The notes under the pieces were generated by a model. The model was not told where the DNA came from, did no database searches, and was given only the letters and a program-made list of their open reading frames with translations. Shown piece by piece: positions 49,414 to 63,490 of a DNA stretch of 64,000 nucleotides. A program made the translations under genes and the position numbers. Source of the DNA: Stratiolaelaps scimitus (Eukaryota; Arthropoda; Arachnida; Mesostigmata; Laelapidae); the NCBI GenBank assembly GCA_019614645.1, contig JABWDB010000006.1, forward strand, positions 4,650,001-4,714,000, read 5' to 3'. Within the stretch, counting starts at the first letter, position 1; every line of letters begins with the position of its first letter.

Positions 49414-50466
49414 TGTATTTTAGCAGGAAGCCGGCCAGTTGTCAAGAGACCAGCGCGAGACGACGTGGCCAAGTACGCGTACGCTTGGGGATGCTTACCA
49501 TCCACAACGAATCAACGATATAAGCCAAACACATAGACACAGCCCAGCGGCGAATCGCCAGTTCGTAATCGCTGTAAATTGTTTGCTATTGGTGGAGGCG
49601 CTAGGCGGACTATCCTGCAGATCGTTGCGAGGAAATCACCGGCTTTGGCAGCATTCGGTCTCAGTCGACCTCCACCATGGCGAGTTACATCTTTTCGGGC
49701 ATCGTTCGGGATCGTCTGCACGCGCCTGCAAATCGGACACCTCAGGTGAGTATTGCATCATAGATAGGTCAGCTGAAAAGGGTGAGCGAGATTGGAACCT
49801 TGGGCTGGCGTCAAACGTAGCGTGAACTAGTTTAATTGCGTTCAAGGAATTCGTCACCATTATCGTGACAATGTAATGCGAACTCGGTAACTGGACGATT
49901 GTACGTTCGGTAACTAGATCTCCCAGCGCAATGTTAGCTCGTTAATGAACTTATCCTGTTGCTCGGTACGAATCAACAATAAGATTCTATGAATAGTGGC
50001 ATTAATTTGGGCACCGATCATAATTACAATTGTGGACGGGTGCAGCAGGTTTTTACAGGAGGAGGTATATTGCCACAATATATATGATACTTTCTCGATC
50101 AATTAACCGGAGTAGGAAGCCTGAAACAGAGACAGTCACTATGCGGCATGTCCGAGTAATTGACCCATATCCCGTTGTTTTTACTGTTCAAACCATAGAA
50201 CGTACCTAGAATTCAACAAAAATTGTATCGGCTAATATATCGGCCGGGTGTACAAGTGTCTTTTTTCACATGATTTATTCCAGTTTGAATGCTTCGTATG
50301 TCATATATATATAACATAATTCAAATAGACAATTGTAGTCAACGATACTGCTACCAACAGCAGGAACAAAAACACGAACAAGAACAACAACTGCTTGTCT
50401 TCTATATATATATATATATATATATATATTACGGACACAGGCCACCCTAGCTTGCCTCAACTAGAT

Positions 50467-50718
50467 TCAGTAGTCGACAGTATCAGGCTCTGGAAACCGT
50501 CGGACGACATCGTCCTGATCCGTGTTTCCAAAGAGTAGATAGCATGGCACGTAAATGATGAAAACTGACTGAAACAAAGCGGCACTGATGGATGTGCGCC
50601 GCCTAAATATTTCTATCGCCGATAACAGGACCTTTCCATAGACTCTCGTTGAACAACAGGTGACCATCAGTGACCAGTCAAAGTCGCTGACTAGGCAGAC
50701 ATAACTAGAAACGTGCAT
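50467..50718 (-). CDS. Unrecognised open frame, possible exon (weak)
   Basis: This is an 83-codon frame with mixed composition: a hydrophobic segment (SISAALFQSVFIIYVPCYLLFG) followed by the charged end NTDQDDVVRRFPEPDTVDY and a stop. It looks less repetitive than its neighbours and could be the end of a membrane protein exon. I do not recognise the family, and no clean acceptor was identified upstream. Confidence 0.2.
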   Translation of the reverse strand: MHVSSYVCLVSDFDWSLMVTCCSTRVYGKVLLSAIEIFRRRTSISAALFQSVFIIYVPCYLLFGNTDQDDVVRRFPEPDTVDY

Positions 50719-51248
50719 GCATACATAAGTGTCGCCTACCGGGAGAAGTTGCAGTGAGAACCTCCACCGTGCGTGTTCGCACCGTCAGCCCGATGTCATT
50801 GCGGTCAGTTGACGTCGCCGCCGTCGCCACCGCCGCCGCCTCCTCCTCCTCCTCCTTCGCCTTCTACTCTCAGACGTCGTTCGCTATCCTGAAAAATAGC
50901 AGAGTTCAAATAGGAGGCAAAGGATCATCAATCATCCTTGTGTCACCAGGCCACCTACGGAGTTTGTTGAGGATACTGGGAAATTTGGAGGTATCCCTCA
51001 TTTTCGCTTTCGGGCAATTCCGAGGACTTACACACACATATATCGTTTAATTACACATATGTAATTACCCGTAGAAGTTTTGCTGATAAGTCGAGAAAGA
51101 ACAAAACAATGATCATTTCAAAGGATCGAGCACAAAGTTGCCCCTTTGCCGTTTGTAATGCGAATGTAATTCCGTGTCAAGGGGAAATTTTTTTCGGAGG
51201 GGTGGGGGGCAATCACATGTCTGTATTAGGATTTTTTTTAATTGTAAC

Positions 51249-51435
51249 ATTTATTCAAACATACAGTAAAAGGTAAAGGTTTTATTGGTTTATTAAAGGA
51301 GCTGCAATTTTACAATGCTTCAGCCCTCGTATATGTCATCACGCAGTGGTGCTCGAACCTGGATTTATTGCGGCTCTATAGGGACGGTTTTTCTGCTGAT
51401 AACGACGTAACGCACCGACGGCTATGAAGCCCTAG
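51249..51435 (-). mobile_element. tRNA-derived SINE with LINE-like 3' tail
   Basis: Reading the minus strand, an A-box-like TAGCCGTCGGTGCG (51424-51411) is followed by a B-box GGTTCGAGCACC (51359-51348). A body rich in AATAAA motifs follows, then the tail TACTGTATGTTTGAATAAAT (51268-51249). That 20-base tail is identical to the 3' end of the LINE fragment at 25158-25139. This is the arrangement expected of a SINE mobilised by a partner LINE that recognises its 3' end. Confidence 0.65.
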
Positions 51436-52836
51436 ATAAGAATATGAGGCCACACCAGAAGCCATCTGCATTCGACACTTACGCATGTCGAAGGAAGAAG
51501 AATATTCGTTCTGCCAGATACAATCAAATTTTATTAAATTACTTACACTTTGTATTTAGTTCATATCATAATGTTGAGGTATATATATATATATATATCG
51601 GTCACGAATGCACGTAGAAATGGATTGGTCTATTTACTCTGATCATAACGATTCACTGAAACGCCTTGAATGACGATACCATTTCTGAGTACGATGTTTT
51701 GTGAGGATTTTCTGTCACACCCAAGCATCGGGTCGATTCGAAACTCGATATTACCTCTCCGAATTCACGAAGCCCACATGGACATACGAATAGTGAAGAA
51801 ATTACAATCTAGCACAGTAGTTAATATCTGCTACCTTATACGATCGTAAAGATCTAATAACTAATTGGCACTGACCACCGTGCGCTCAATATCGAAATGT
51901 CCATATTCGTGGGTAGCTCGTATTTCGTAACGAAATCAAAACGCCCACAACAATGATCTTTACTGATCTTCAACTGATCCGAGAGAGAATAACAACTCAC
52001 GCCAGAGTTGTATCCTATACACCTATAGCGGCGAGACGTAATGCTTCCTCTCCTGAACTTCTGAACTCTTGACCCACTGATGACAATGTTATCAATCGAA
52101 GTGAGTGACACTTCGGCTTTTCTCCGAACAGAAATTCTCTACTACACGCCTAGGCGATTTCGTTCGATAGAGTCCGCGGTGCGCCCATCCCTCACACGAT
52201 ATCCGCACCTATCAGCCTACGACCTGCTCACGTAGATATTTCCATCTGGTGCCGCAGCGAATCAGCCGCCGGTTTCGTTCGACAGCCACAAACCGACGGC
52301 TGAACCAGTTGTTCAATAATTACGCTAGCCATTGGTCGTCCTCAGCGAAACAAACGACAGAAATCGACAAGCCATAAATGTCATCAATTTTGCAAAAACA
52401 ACTCCACAATCTCACATCGACAATACTGATCACGACCGGCGAAAAAAGAGCAGAGCTCAATGATCAGCGCGTGTCTCCATCAAACGCCTGTGATCATCCG
52501 CCGTCCGAACGAGCCGAACGCAATTGTCATCAGAAAAAACATCGAAAAGAGACTCAATCAAATGGCAAAACACGCGACCGACATCAGATCACAGAGATCT
52601 CGGCCGAGGGAAGTTTGTCTAAAGGAGAACACACATCAATGAGCAACGTGCGAAGAGGGTGGACATTACAATCGTCCAAGTTAGCCAAGTTCGTGGTGGC
52701 AGAACGCAGCAGAAGTTAATGCACAAATTGCAAAAAAAAAAAAGAAACAACAAATAAAACGAGAGAATATAGGCGAATGGTATCGAAAGCTGAAGCACCC
52801 GAAAAGCACTATTAATTTTTATTGGTATGATTACAG

Positions 52837-52841
52837 CATAA

Positions 52842-52886
<45 letters not shown>

Positions 52887-52890
52887 TATG
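52837..52890. repeat. (TA)n tract framed by inverted 8-mers
   Basis: CATAAGGA at 52837-52844 and its reverse complement TCCTTATG at 52883-52890 bracket an uninterrupted TA run, so the whole segment can form a hairpin. Confidence 0.85.
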
Positions 52891-53570
52891 ATGAAGACTC
52901 GATTGTATCGTTGGCCAGCTGACGAGCGCGATTATTTTTCTATTTTAAACAGAAGTCGCCTGCTACCGTGTTTTGGCATACTGCATACACGATTGTACGT
53001 TGTACATTTGCCAACGACTCATCCTCGAAAGCATCACGTGTCTCTCGTATCAATGTTGATCAATGAGATGATACCGTCAATGCGCGTCGAGTAAACCAGT
53101 ATTGCTGTGACAATGATAAATGCCGGGCAAGCAACACTGAATGAATGCTGGCGAATAGTGCCCACTGAGCCTATTATACATATGGGCGACACGTCAGGAC
53201 AGTTTAATCGTATGCTGCCGTTGTTGGTGCTGCTGTTGCGCGCTGCGACGTCACCCGCGCACGCGAGAGCGAGAGAGAGAGAGATAGGTCGTCGACTTGT
53301 GCTTGCTGCGTTCACAGCTCTCAAGGTCTTTTTCGCACTCGTCAAATGGAGTAGGCATTGGCCGCGGGGAGCCAGCTCAGCATCGGCTCGGTGCAACAGC
53401 TCAACTGCAATACGACAGTACGGTGCCATTGCCGGTGCCTGTACCGGCTGCCCGGTTCGCTGGTCGGTGTCAGCGAGCTGACTCGCTGGGCTGCCGACGA
53501 GCCAACCCAGACAAGCATCTCTTTTCTCGAGGGCTTGTTCCTTTCTCGTTCTGCCGATCGGTCAGACACA

Positions 53571-53922
53571 ACAGACAACAACAGGAGCAGCAGCAGCAGC
53601 AGCACAGATCTGCTGCTCGAAACTGCTGCTGCTGCTGTTGATGCAGCCATGACCGCGACTTTGGCTACCCCGGCCGGCTACGCCTTCCCTTACCGGGTGA
53701 CGCGGACTTGTGCAGCCTTTCCCACGAAAAACACCATCATCATCATCCTCAACAGCATCATCATTATCATCGTCGTCGTCGTTTGCATTTGCCTGTACTA
53801 TTCAATCATAGACAGTCTATATATCTGTCTGTTGCCGCCTGCTGGCGGCGTCGCGGAACGCGCGAGCATGTACACTCACTAACTGGCTGGTTGCTGTCAA
53901 ATGCAAGAAATATCGAAGGAGG

Positions 53923-53956
<34 letters not shown>

Positions 53957-56900
53957 CGTATTATGGCGGTGAAAATGAGTACATACAATATGAAGACGAC
54001 AAATGTTGACTGAAGGTTGTTCACCGATTTCGCTGAAAGAATATATATATATATATACTGATTATTACGAACTTCTTCGAGCCTATGCGGCTGCGTTCGA
54101 GAGAGATGCATAATTACATGGGTATGAGGAGATTGTTGCTAGGAGAGCGACAACGAAAGGAAGATGAACCCTCCACTTCAAACATAAACAGAAGGATGAA
54201 AATAAGAGAGAGAGAGAGCCGAAGTGATGATCTCCCGCAGCGAAAAACAGACTAATTACCACGCCGACCACCAACCAATCAGTGCAATCAATACACTATA
54301 ATAATTATATAATGAGAGAATACATTTGGACAAGCTAGAGATTCGTTCATTCATTCAAATAGAGGTTTATTGACAAAACTGCATTCGTACAATGCGTAAC
54401 CTCACGTCAAAGTAATAGTAAACAATGCTTAATATATATATATATACATATATATATATGAGCGCAACACTACCCTATGAATCGGGCGTGTGAAGCTATT
54501 CTAGTACGGCTTCGCGTCTTACCCAGGTACTAAACAACAGCCACTTGCTCTACGGACTGCGGCCGATTCGTCGAGCAACAGACCACGATTCAGCTTAACG
54601 GGTAGAGAAAACCGACAGTTCATGCAATCATGGTACACCGAGAAAATAACAACGATCGGTCAAGCATTCATCTGAGTAGGGGGCAATGAACAATGATGCT
54701 TGAAAGTCGAGCGGACGAGCAAAGGCGACATGTTGTATAATCCTCACTGGCCGCGGGCCGCGTGTTTCGTCAAGCGTTCGTTCCCTGTCAATGTCATCAC
54801 CTTAATTGTTACAGCGACCGGTGATCCAGGATATGTTTAGCGCAGTGTGCGATGTCGAGAATATCCTGTATCGGCCGTAAGACGCCGGCCGCTGCCCCCT
54901 CCCCCGCGACCGCTTTCCCTTACCGATTTACCACGGTCATCAGAGGCGTTATTGCAGATCATATACTGAGCGTTTAATTCGTATTAAATTCGATTATGTA
55001 ATATCTACACCCTTGGAAAGGTGTTAAAAGCGTTTGATTGACAGTGGACAAATGGATGATGTCGAGCTTGTTCTCGAAAGGCCAAAGTCAGCTAACTTGT
55101 GCTTGATGAGTGTCAGAGAGGATCCCTCAGGGCTCATTTCGAAAGGTTCAGGCAGCGGCTATTTTTGCTGTGGCGAAGAGGAAGGTGTCATTCAAAAGCC
55201 GCTTAGACAACCGTGAAAAGCAGTTGCTAGACATAATTACTTGATATCGACACGAGCATTAGCCATACGAGCATATCTATTTTATTGTATTGTTGTAACA
55301 ACAAGTCACAGGGGTTGGGCAGAGTAACACGAAGTTGGAGACGAAAAAAAAGGTCCAATTTTGAGAAGTTTATATTTAAGTCGTTCGTCCACAGACAAAT
55401 GCACTGTCAGCAATCTAACCGGATTATTAACACCGAACGACTCCAGACGACCCCGATACCACATTACTATGCTCATACGCGCGTCGCCAGTGGCGTTCAC
55501 CCAATTACTGCATAAATTTGATTTGCTAACTTACCTAACCACACAAGACGCCGACAATTAGTTCGATATAATATTTCTTACCACATCCGTACAGTGCATT
55601 AACCAAACATATGCTAATTCCAGTCCATACTATGATCATGTATCTCATATTTCGCAGGAGCAACAACAACAACAACCACCACCACAACAACAACAACAAA
55701 ATGAATCACTTCGCCAATAGAAGCAAATTGTTGTTGTTGTTGTTGTTGTTGTTGTCATTCTCGTTGGCCCTGTAGTTGTTGTTGCTGTCGTCGTTATCTT
55801 CAAGGCAAAGGAAATCCCAAATCGAGAGTACATTTTCTTTCTCTAGTTCTCCGAGTACTTTCCTCCGGGTATCTTCTGACTCGAATACATCAAAGTAGAG
55901 CAATCGACGTGCGAGAAGGGCGTCCATCCACTGCCACCCCTTCGACTTCAACAATCCCATAGCATTCACATGACGATATCAGCACAGCATCGCGTTCCAC
56001 CAGCAGGTTTCACATGTACCTCGTCAGCAGTTCCCCTGCGCGCGCGATCAGACGATTCGTACGGCGTATCATCGTCTACTGCATTTATTTATTATCTGAT
56101 CGGGGCAAGAGCGGAAGGGCTTTCGCTTTCGAGAAAGAAACAACAACAACAGCAGCAGCAGCAGCAATATCAGGAACAAGCAACTCTTCAGCCACGTCAG
56201 CTTGGACGAAATCGTTTCATCGTACTGAAATCAGAAAAAAAAAAAAACTGGTGCGTCCTGCTTCTGCTGCTGTTTCTGTCTCTTCTCATTGTCATTGTGC
56301 TCTGTCTTCTGATAGTGGTAATTGTGGATGACACGACACGGGGAAAGCCGTTCCACCCAGAAAAAATCGAATCAAGAAGAATTGCTCTTGGCGGTGCCAC
56401 CGCCGCTACCGCCGCCGCGGTTGTTGTAGCAGTCTGGGGTAGACGCTCGGCACAAATAGAAATTCAGTGTCCACTCCCCTGTTCGGTCGGTTACGCGTTT
56501 GCCCGCCGTTTTCCAATGAGAAGTCGAGGCAATATAATGTAATAGCGATCGGGCCGGCCCTCCCTCCCTCCTTGCTGCAAAAGATGCTGCGGTTGTCGGC
56601 CTGCTGGTAGTGGCGGAGCTGGCATCTGGGCTGGGCTGGGTCTCGCGTTGGGCAGGTAGTATTCACTCATCCTTCGCGGTCCCGTCCCCACCGCATCTCT
56701 CTGTTCCCTCTGCCTCTCCGTGTGTGTGTTCTCACACAAGTTGTTGCTGAGGTTGTTGTTGTTGTTGTTAACCGTTGCTGTCGCCCTGTGGCGATCGCCA
56801 TTTGCCTGTTACAGCGTCCCACCATGTGTATCACACACGAAGGTACTGCCAGCTGGATGCTAGAAACGACGTATCGGTCGCGCCCGCGTAGTGTTATGTT

Positions 56901-58326
56901 GTCACCAGCCAAAACACCAACCTCATCAACGGCAGCAGCAGCAGCAGCACCAATGGGTGAGAGTAAATCCACGAGGCTGTTCACCGTAGCCGTCTAGCCA
57001 TTGCCAGCAAGCAATATATATATATATATATATATATATCGTACAATACGCTTCGGGCGGCCCCCAGCACAAATAATCGTCTATGTTCTCGTTGTCGTTG
57101 TTGACTATTTTGTTGGTCGTGTGTCTCCACCGCTTGTCCGCCGCTTACGTTGCTGCTGTTGGCAAAACTGGTAGCTCTAGTAGCAGCTGCCGCTGCCGCC
57201 GCCGCCGCAGCCGCCGCCGCCGCAACGGCCAGCGATGCTTGTTGTAGTGGCGGTGACGCTGATTGTGGTGTTGGCTAGAGGCGACGACAACAGCATCAGG
57301 AGCGGGCGGGCGGGTGGTGGCAGCGAACGAATGGGTGGAATCGTCGTAGACAGCGAGACGCCAAAACAGAGTCACACAAGAACGTAGTGGCCGGCCGGCC
57401 GGACGGACGCCGGCAGCTACAGGGACTACCGGCGAGGACGTCTAATAACGTCAAAACATTGCCGTGTTTACTCTCTCTCTGTCTCTCTCTCTCTCTTTGT
57501 CGTTATAGTATAAAGCAGGGGAAAGGAGAATAGATTCATTAATCGACGAACAAGTACATAATCTCTTGAAAAATCATTTTGATATTGACCACAACAGCAG
57601 CGGTGGTGGACAACAACGACGACAGCAGCAGCGGCAAGAATTCGTGAAATACAGGAGAGATACGTCTTGGCTTGGTCTTTTGGATCAGTGTTTAGTCGTT
57701 AAAATTCATATATCGAGCGCAAGAATCGATTCAAGAGAGGGAGAGGGGCACTTTGTTCTGTTGTAACAAAATCAAATGCCGAGTTCGCATAGGCAGACAC
57801 AGTGGAACAGTTACCAGCGTCTAATTTACCTTTTCTGTTAGAGGCAAAAATCGTCTCATCAGCTCGAGCGGTACTCCGATATGAAATACCACTTGGAAGA
57901 GACGACGTCGTTATCTTGCAAACCATAATGATTTCACAGTAACGAACAGCTAAACAAAAATAGCGCATCGCTAGAATAAACGAAATCTATGTAAAACTGG
58001 GGGCGCTGCTCACACTCTCGTGCTTAATATTAATAATTGAAATGAGCTCGGCCAACATTCAATAAGGGGATGCGCCTCCCTTAAATAACGGGAAAATTGT
58101 TTCCACATTCGATGGCTTGAAAATCACCGCCCGCTTATTAGGGTATCCGTTGCACCTCTGCTTCGAGCGGCTTAGAGCTCATGTCGTACGGTCATATTGG
58201 CACTATATATCGTTTAGTGTCTTCAAGAGCCCAACGCAATGGCACGCATTCTTGCTGCATGACACATAAGAAGGTTGGAAATTTCGAACAAACCCATCTA
58301 GCGCGAATGAGATAACAACGTTATAT

Positions 58327-58357
<31 letters not shown>

Positions 58358-59060
58358 GTGTGAGTATATCAATGATAGCAACGATGACAGGACATTAAGT
58401 TAACATGTTCATTGCTGTGTGCTGTTGTACGTGTTGCAAAATGAGTGGCACTTGACTTGCGTTACCCTTACGCTTTTGTTATGGACAACCCAATGCCGAA
58501 TAAACAACAACCCAACCCTACACGATCATCTACACAAATTATATATTATATATATATATATCAATTTTTTTTATATATAACTTACTGGCCGTGTATAATT
58601 GTTAGCAAGGTACGAGTTCGATCTACAACACGCTCAACAGTGGTTTAAGCCCTACAACAAAATACAGGCACAATCACACATATTCCTGCTTGGAACCTGG
58701 CGCAGTTCATCGCAACGGCCTGAATCACACTCGATTATGTTTGAAGCGCACAGATTAATAATAATAATATGCATCTCAATTAAAATAACTTCGCATAAAT
58801 ACATATAAGTGCACCACATATTCTGTTGGATTCAACGCGCGCACGTGAGAGATCATAAACTAATCGCTAATGTAGTTCATAAAATCTCGATCGCTTCATC
58901 ATATACATACTTGTTCAATGCTTATACCCTATTGGCACTATATTGAAAGTGGACGAGCGGGTTCGCACATTCGTCATTTGGTTGTCTATCAAGGTTTGGC
59001 GTCGTTTGACGAATGAAAGATCAATATATCTGTGCTATCCTCGAATATGCTCTCGCTGCT

Positions 59061-59100
<40 letters not shown>

Positions 59101-61840
59101 CTGGCGAATCGTTCCACTGCACTTGGCCCCGGCTTTCAAGTGGCCTCCAACTGATTGCGGCCAGCATTTATCGACCAGTTGGATGTTCGACGGGCCCCCT
59201 GAACCCCGATGGACCTCTGCAAAATATAATACCAAGAGGCCCTTCAGCTGCATAGTACAAACGTAGCGGAAGGCGGCGCGATAGTTTCACAGCCGAAGCA
59301 GCACGGCGTCCGCTCATACAGTTCGTTCCATGGCTATTTTTCAACCTCTACGAGTATCCTTCCATCTGATCCGACGAGCAGACTCACGTGCCAGGAAGCG
59401 GCGCTCCACTTGCTGATCAGGATAACAACAGCCAATGCCGCCGCCGCCGCCGCCACCATGACCACCACCAGCAACAACAACAAAAGCCAACATGGCTTTT
59501 GTGTCCAACAGCAGCAGCAGTGTCCACCCGCCGCCCCCGGTCCGGCCGGCGATCTAACGTCACACACGTTTTGCCGTATCAATGTTCACAATGTAGCGAG
59601 AGCAGGCTCTCACCGCCAGCTGGGACCACTAAACAACAGGAGCGCGCGTTGCTGCTTCAACGCTTGCTGCTTGCTCGTTTCAGCTCGTAACAGCAGTTAG
59701 CATCGTTTTGCCCTGTATAGGCTGAGCTAGGCAAAGCCTCCAGTAGCCTCTCGCCCCTCCCTCCGCTCAGTCCATCGAATCGGTGGCGTCCACAGAAGTG
59801 ACGCAGGAGTGACGCCAATCAGTGGGCGAATGACAAAACGCTTGAGAAGCAGCTGTAGCGACAAGGCAGAAGAAGAAGTGGCCGAAGATGTGACAGCAAA
59901 CTCGGCCATAGTACAGGTGACAGATACTAGGCTGTACTGTAAATGGTGGCGGGATGCAGTTACAACGCAGGCTGTTCGGCGTTGTCCTCGCTGTGCTCGG
60001 CAGATATCGCCAGCGCATCGACATTATGGCAAATCATGACGGTGCTGATGACGTGACAATGTTGGGGGGAACGATGGTGCTCCATCGTTGTCCGTTTCGG
60101 CCTCTGACCCACGGAAAGGATCCTTCCTGTTGTCGTCGGCCGAAGGACACATCTCTGCTGATGAGCATACCGACTCTATCCGCTATCTAATCTTTTATAT
60201 GACGATCACACGACCCATGCATGTCTCCTGTGTGACCATGCATCCGACTGCGGGCGTGTTGAGACTATGCGTGGCTTGTGGCAGGGCCACGGGGAGCTCG
60301 TCGGCGACACCTCGTTGCCTCGTGTTCCACTGTAGCAGGTTTGGGTGGGGGCTGATCGGGTCGGCGCAGGCAGCAAATGGGCCTTGCGGCGGCCAAGGTT
60401 GACAGTGACAGTGTCAGCTAGCAGCACCAGTAGCCGTCTCATATCGAACCACAAAGAGTAGGTTACGCTCGCAATCTCCGTCACGAGATTGGGGCCCTCT
60501 GATGAAACTATGGCAACGAACGACGCGCCCCATCCACCCTCTGCTGCAAGTCGGTGCCTGAGCAGAGTTTCCTCCACTGACGGTCTGTTTGGGCGAGCGA
60601 GCGAGCATGTGCGTGTCCGTAGGCTATGCCTGTAGTCAGATACATGAATGGGCGAACGATAAAATGACAAAACGATCGTCGTCATTTGTCATTCATCCGT
60701 AATGAGAGAGGCATGCGAGCGAGCAACACTGCTTAACTTTGACAGTGCTCACGAAAATGACGAAAATTATATTTTTTTTGCTGTGATTATTATTATATAT
60801 GTGGCGCTTGTAGCTGCTATCGTGTCATATAAGAATAGCTAGTTATGTGATATTGCTAGCGGGGTTAGTGTCTGTGTTCGATTGAAACAGCATCAATGAT
60901 CTTGGGGCGATCTTCGATAATGGAACTTGGGGAGTCAATCTCTGTAAGGTGTAAATGTGCTTTTTGGACAAAAAATATTAAGTTCGATTTCTGCAGATTA
61001 CGTCATTGTTCACTATAATGCATCTCAATATATATATATATGTATATTACAATCATAACTTTATTGGCAAATCTGCAAGGTCATGAGCTCATCGTTTAGA
61101 ACGTGCACTGTTCCGGATTCGAACCGGGGACCCTATGGTTCGAGGTCTCGTGGGTTGTTCCTACGTCATCTTGGTGAACTAATTGATACGGCATCAGAGG
61201 GTGAATGTTCTCGATAGGAGGAACATCCTCTATCCTTAAATAATTTCCTGACCATTTTAATCGTTGTACTGAATTGCCCAACTGCCTGACACGGCTTTCT
61301 CGAGATCGACCTATCGAAAATCAAAACTAGCCACCTCTATCTCTATCGTTCAGATAATCGATTTGAGATTATCGCGTAGTGGCTTGCAAACAAATCTATT
61401 CTAATAGTGGATCAGTCATATTCTCCGAATCCCTTCCGAAGCAGGACTACTTCTCTCAGAGTCAATGGTGTGCGCCTACCAATGAGGGCAATCTCAAATC
61501 GGCCTATTTCGTCCTTCCTTAACGATACATATACGCAACTAGGCTTAAAAAGCAACTACTCTTGGCAGCAGCCATCGAACCGCAACAGCCTGGCAATTGT
61601 TTTCCCCATTGCGATTGTTGTCTATAGACATATCTTGGGGTGAGAGCGTCATAACTGGCCGCCGACGGTGCCGTCAATCGCAAATCGTCCATATAATCGA
61701 CTACTCCACGTAACAACAGCGCGGGAGACATCGACCTCGAGCCGTTACCAGCTAGCCAGTGCAATGACGATGACGCCGGTGGTTACAGCAGCAGCAATGA
61801 CAGCCGTCGCAAGAGCCGACTTGTTTAGTTCTGCAGCTAC

Positions 61841-61876
<36 letters not shown>

Positions 61877-63490
61877 GGCTGTCACCGCCATCGCCTTGTC
61901 GCCGGCGCCATTTCCCGCATCTGCTAGTACCGATCAGCGGCATCACCTGCGACAGTACCGAACGTCAGCCTCTGCAGTAGTAGTGGTAGTAGTACAACAA
62001 CGAGCAGCAACAAGAGCAGGCGCGAGTGACGATGCCGGCCGGCCGGCTTCATTACCTGATGCTGTTGCTACCAAAGGATGGTACCACCATTGCAGTGAAC
62101 AGCCGGCAACAACAGCAGCAGCAGCAGCAGTTTCGTCTGTCGCTTTTGCTGTTTGCGGCGGTGGTGGCGGCGGCGGTGGTGGTGGTGGTGTTGCCACGAC
62201 GTGACCGTGTGCTGCTGCTGCTGCTGTAGCAGTGGTCTATCGTTGTTGCTGTTGTTGTTGTTGTTGTCGTCGTCGTCGCTGGTTCTGGTGTTCGTGTGTC
62301 TGTTGGCTAGCCTCGTGCGAGCACTGTTGCCATTCTAGCTACCAGGTCAGCCTCTGCTATGTCGTCTCTCTCTCTCTCTCTCTTCAAGACACACACACAT
62401 GCACTCACTTATTTTCGTTTGCTTTCCCTGTACTGTTGCTCTGACAGCAGCAGCAGCAGCAGCAATAGCGCTATGCTATCATGATGGGAAAGGCAAAAGG
62501 CCGTCGCTCGCTTACTCACTCAAAGTCGTCGTAGCCTCTCTCTCTCTCTCTCTTTCTCGGTGGGTGCACTGACCCTCTCGCAGCAGCATCAGCATCAGCA
62601 CGACAACGCTTCGTCTTTGCGTCCATGGCCATTTACCCATCCGCCTTCCCGTTCCAACAGCGCAGCTGGCCCGCCGGTCCACCGCCTGTGCCGGCTTCTG
62701 CGGCGCCGACGACGTCGTCCGTATTGTTGTTGTTGCTGTTGCTGCTGCTGCTGCTGCTGCTGACAATGTTGTCGTCGCCGTCGCCGTCGTCGTGGCCGTC
62801 AAGGGCTGACATCCGGCCGTACATGTGTGTTATCTGTCTCTCTGTCTATATGTCTGCTATGAGCGTCTCGTTCTGTATGAGTACTCGTGTCCACGTCTGT
62901 CTGTGCGTGTATCTATCTCTCTGTCTCCGTACATACGCAACTGACTGCAACTGCAGCAGCAGCAGCAGCCGCCGCCGGCAGAAGAATCTCGTTCGGCGTT
63001 TGCTCCGTATGGCCTTCCCTTTCTCTCGTTCGCCAGCCCTCAGCAACGACTACAGCAACGACTACCCGCGCCGCTGTTGGCGTTCGCGCCTCCTTTTTCA
63101 TTTTCTTCTCCGTTTCGAGATCGTCCATTCGTCCTTTTCGTTGAGTCCTTTGCTTTCATCTGCTGGACTTATCGCTTTCGTCTTCAGCGTCATTGTGCCT
63201 GTAATAGTACCGGCACTACAACAAGTAGTACTTGTTGTCGTTGTTGCCGTTGCTGTTGTTGTTGTTGTTGTTGTTGCTGCTGCTGTTGTAGCAACAGCTC
63301 TGATAGCCACTGTCGTGGTAACAGAAATCGCCGGCGAGTGGTTGCTTTAGCAAAACACTACAGCAATTGCAGGTCAGAGTCGCGGTCAGCACTTCAGTAG
63401 CTTGACGGCATCATGACGAACGCAAGCGTGATGGGTACCGATACTATTATACTTCGGCCGCCGCTGCTGCTGCTGCTGCAGTTGCAATTA
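53571..63490. repeat. Second triplet-repeat belt, upstream of HR39
   Basis: CAG/CTG runs occur near 53582, 53624, 56148, 56934, 62111, 62210, 62444, 62737 and 62950. GTT/CAA runs occur near 55665, 55730, 56743, 62245 and 63250, and CCG runs near 57188 and 59437. (TA)n is at 53928-53940 (joined to (GA)n), 57013-57039, 58330-58357, 59063-59097 and 61840-61876, and (CT)n at about 57470 and 62368. Overlapping frames of polyL, polyQ, polyA or polyS arise on both strands. The belt lies 5' of minus-strand HR39 and resembles the one upstream of the homeobox gene; it may hold distal 5' exons or regulatory DNA. No coding exon is supported. Confidence 0.55.
61040..61200 (-). mobile_element. SINE-like sequence with tRNA T-arm/B-box
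   Basis: On the minus strand TCCCCGGTTCGAATCCGGA (about 61131-61113) looks like a tRNA T-arm and B-box. It is followed by about 50 bases and then CCAATAAAGTTATGATTGT. A convincing D-arm, anticodon stem and acceptor stem are missing upstream, so a SINE or degraded pseudo-tRNA is more likely than a gene. Confidence 0.4.

Larger units (their letters stand above)
49414..53570. other. Upstream region of HR39
   Basis: No confirmed exon is present. The HR39 5' UTR begins above 49413 and its extent is unknown. The region holds (TA)n at 50403-50429 and about 51580-51599, a SINE at 51249-51435, a (TA)n palindrome at 52837-52890, a short A run near 52732-52743, and an unexplained minus-strand open frame at 50467-50718. 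Confidence 0.5.

Noticed and set aside
54340..54610. Possible further SINE (minus strand)
   Set aside because: A weak A-box-like stretch and an AATAAA-bearing end are present, but no acceptable B-box, so it is not listed.
61096..61150. Possible tRNA gene
   Set aside because: Only a T-arm-like segment is convincing; no acceptor, D or anticodon stems can be closed.
62625..63350. Plus-strand 241-codon open frame
   Set aside because: PolyL and polyV from CTG/GTT repeats; no domain, and alternative frames are open as well.
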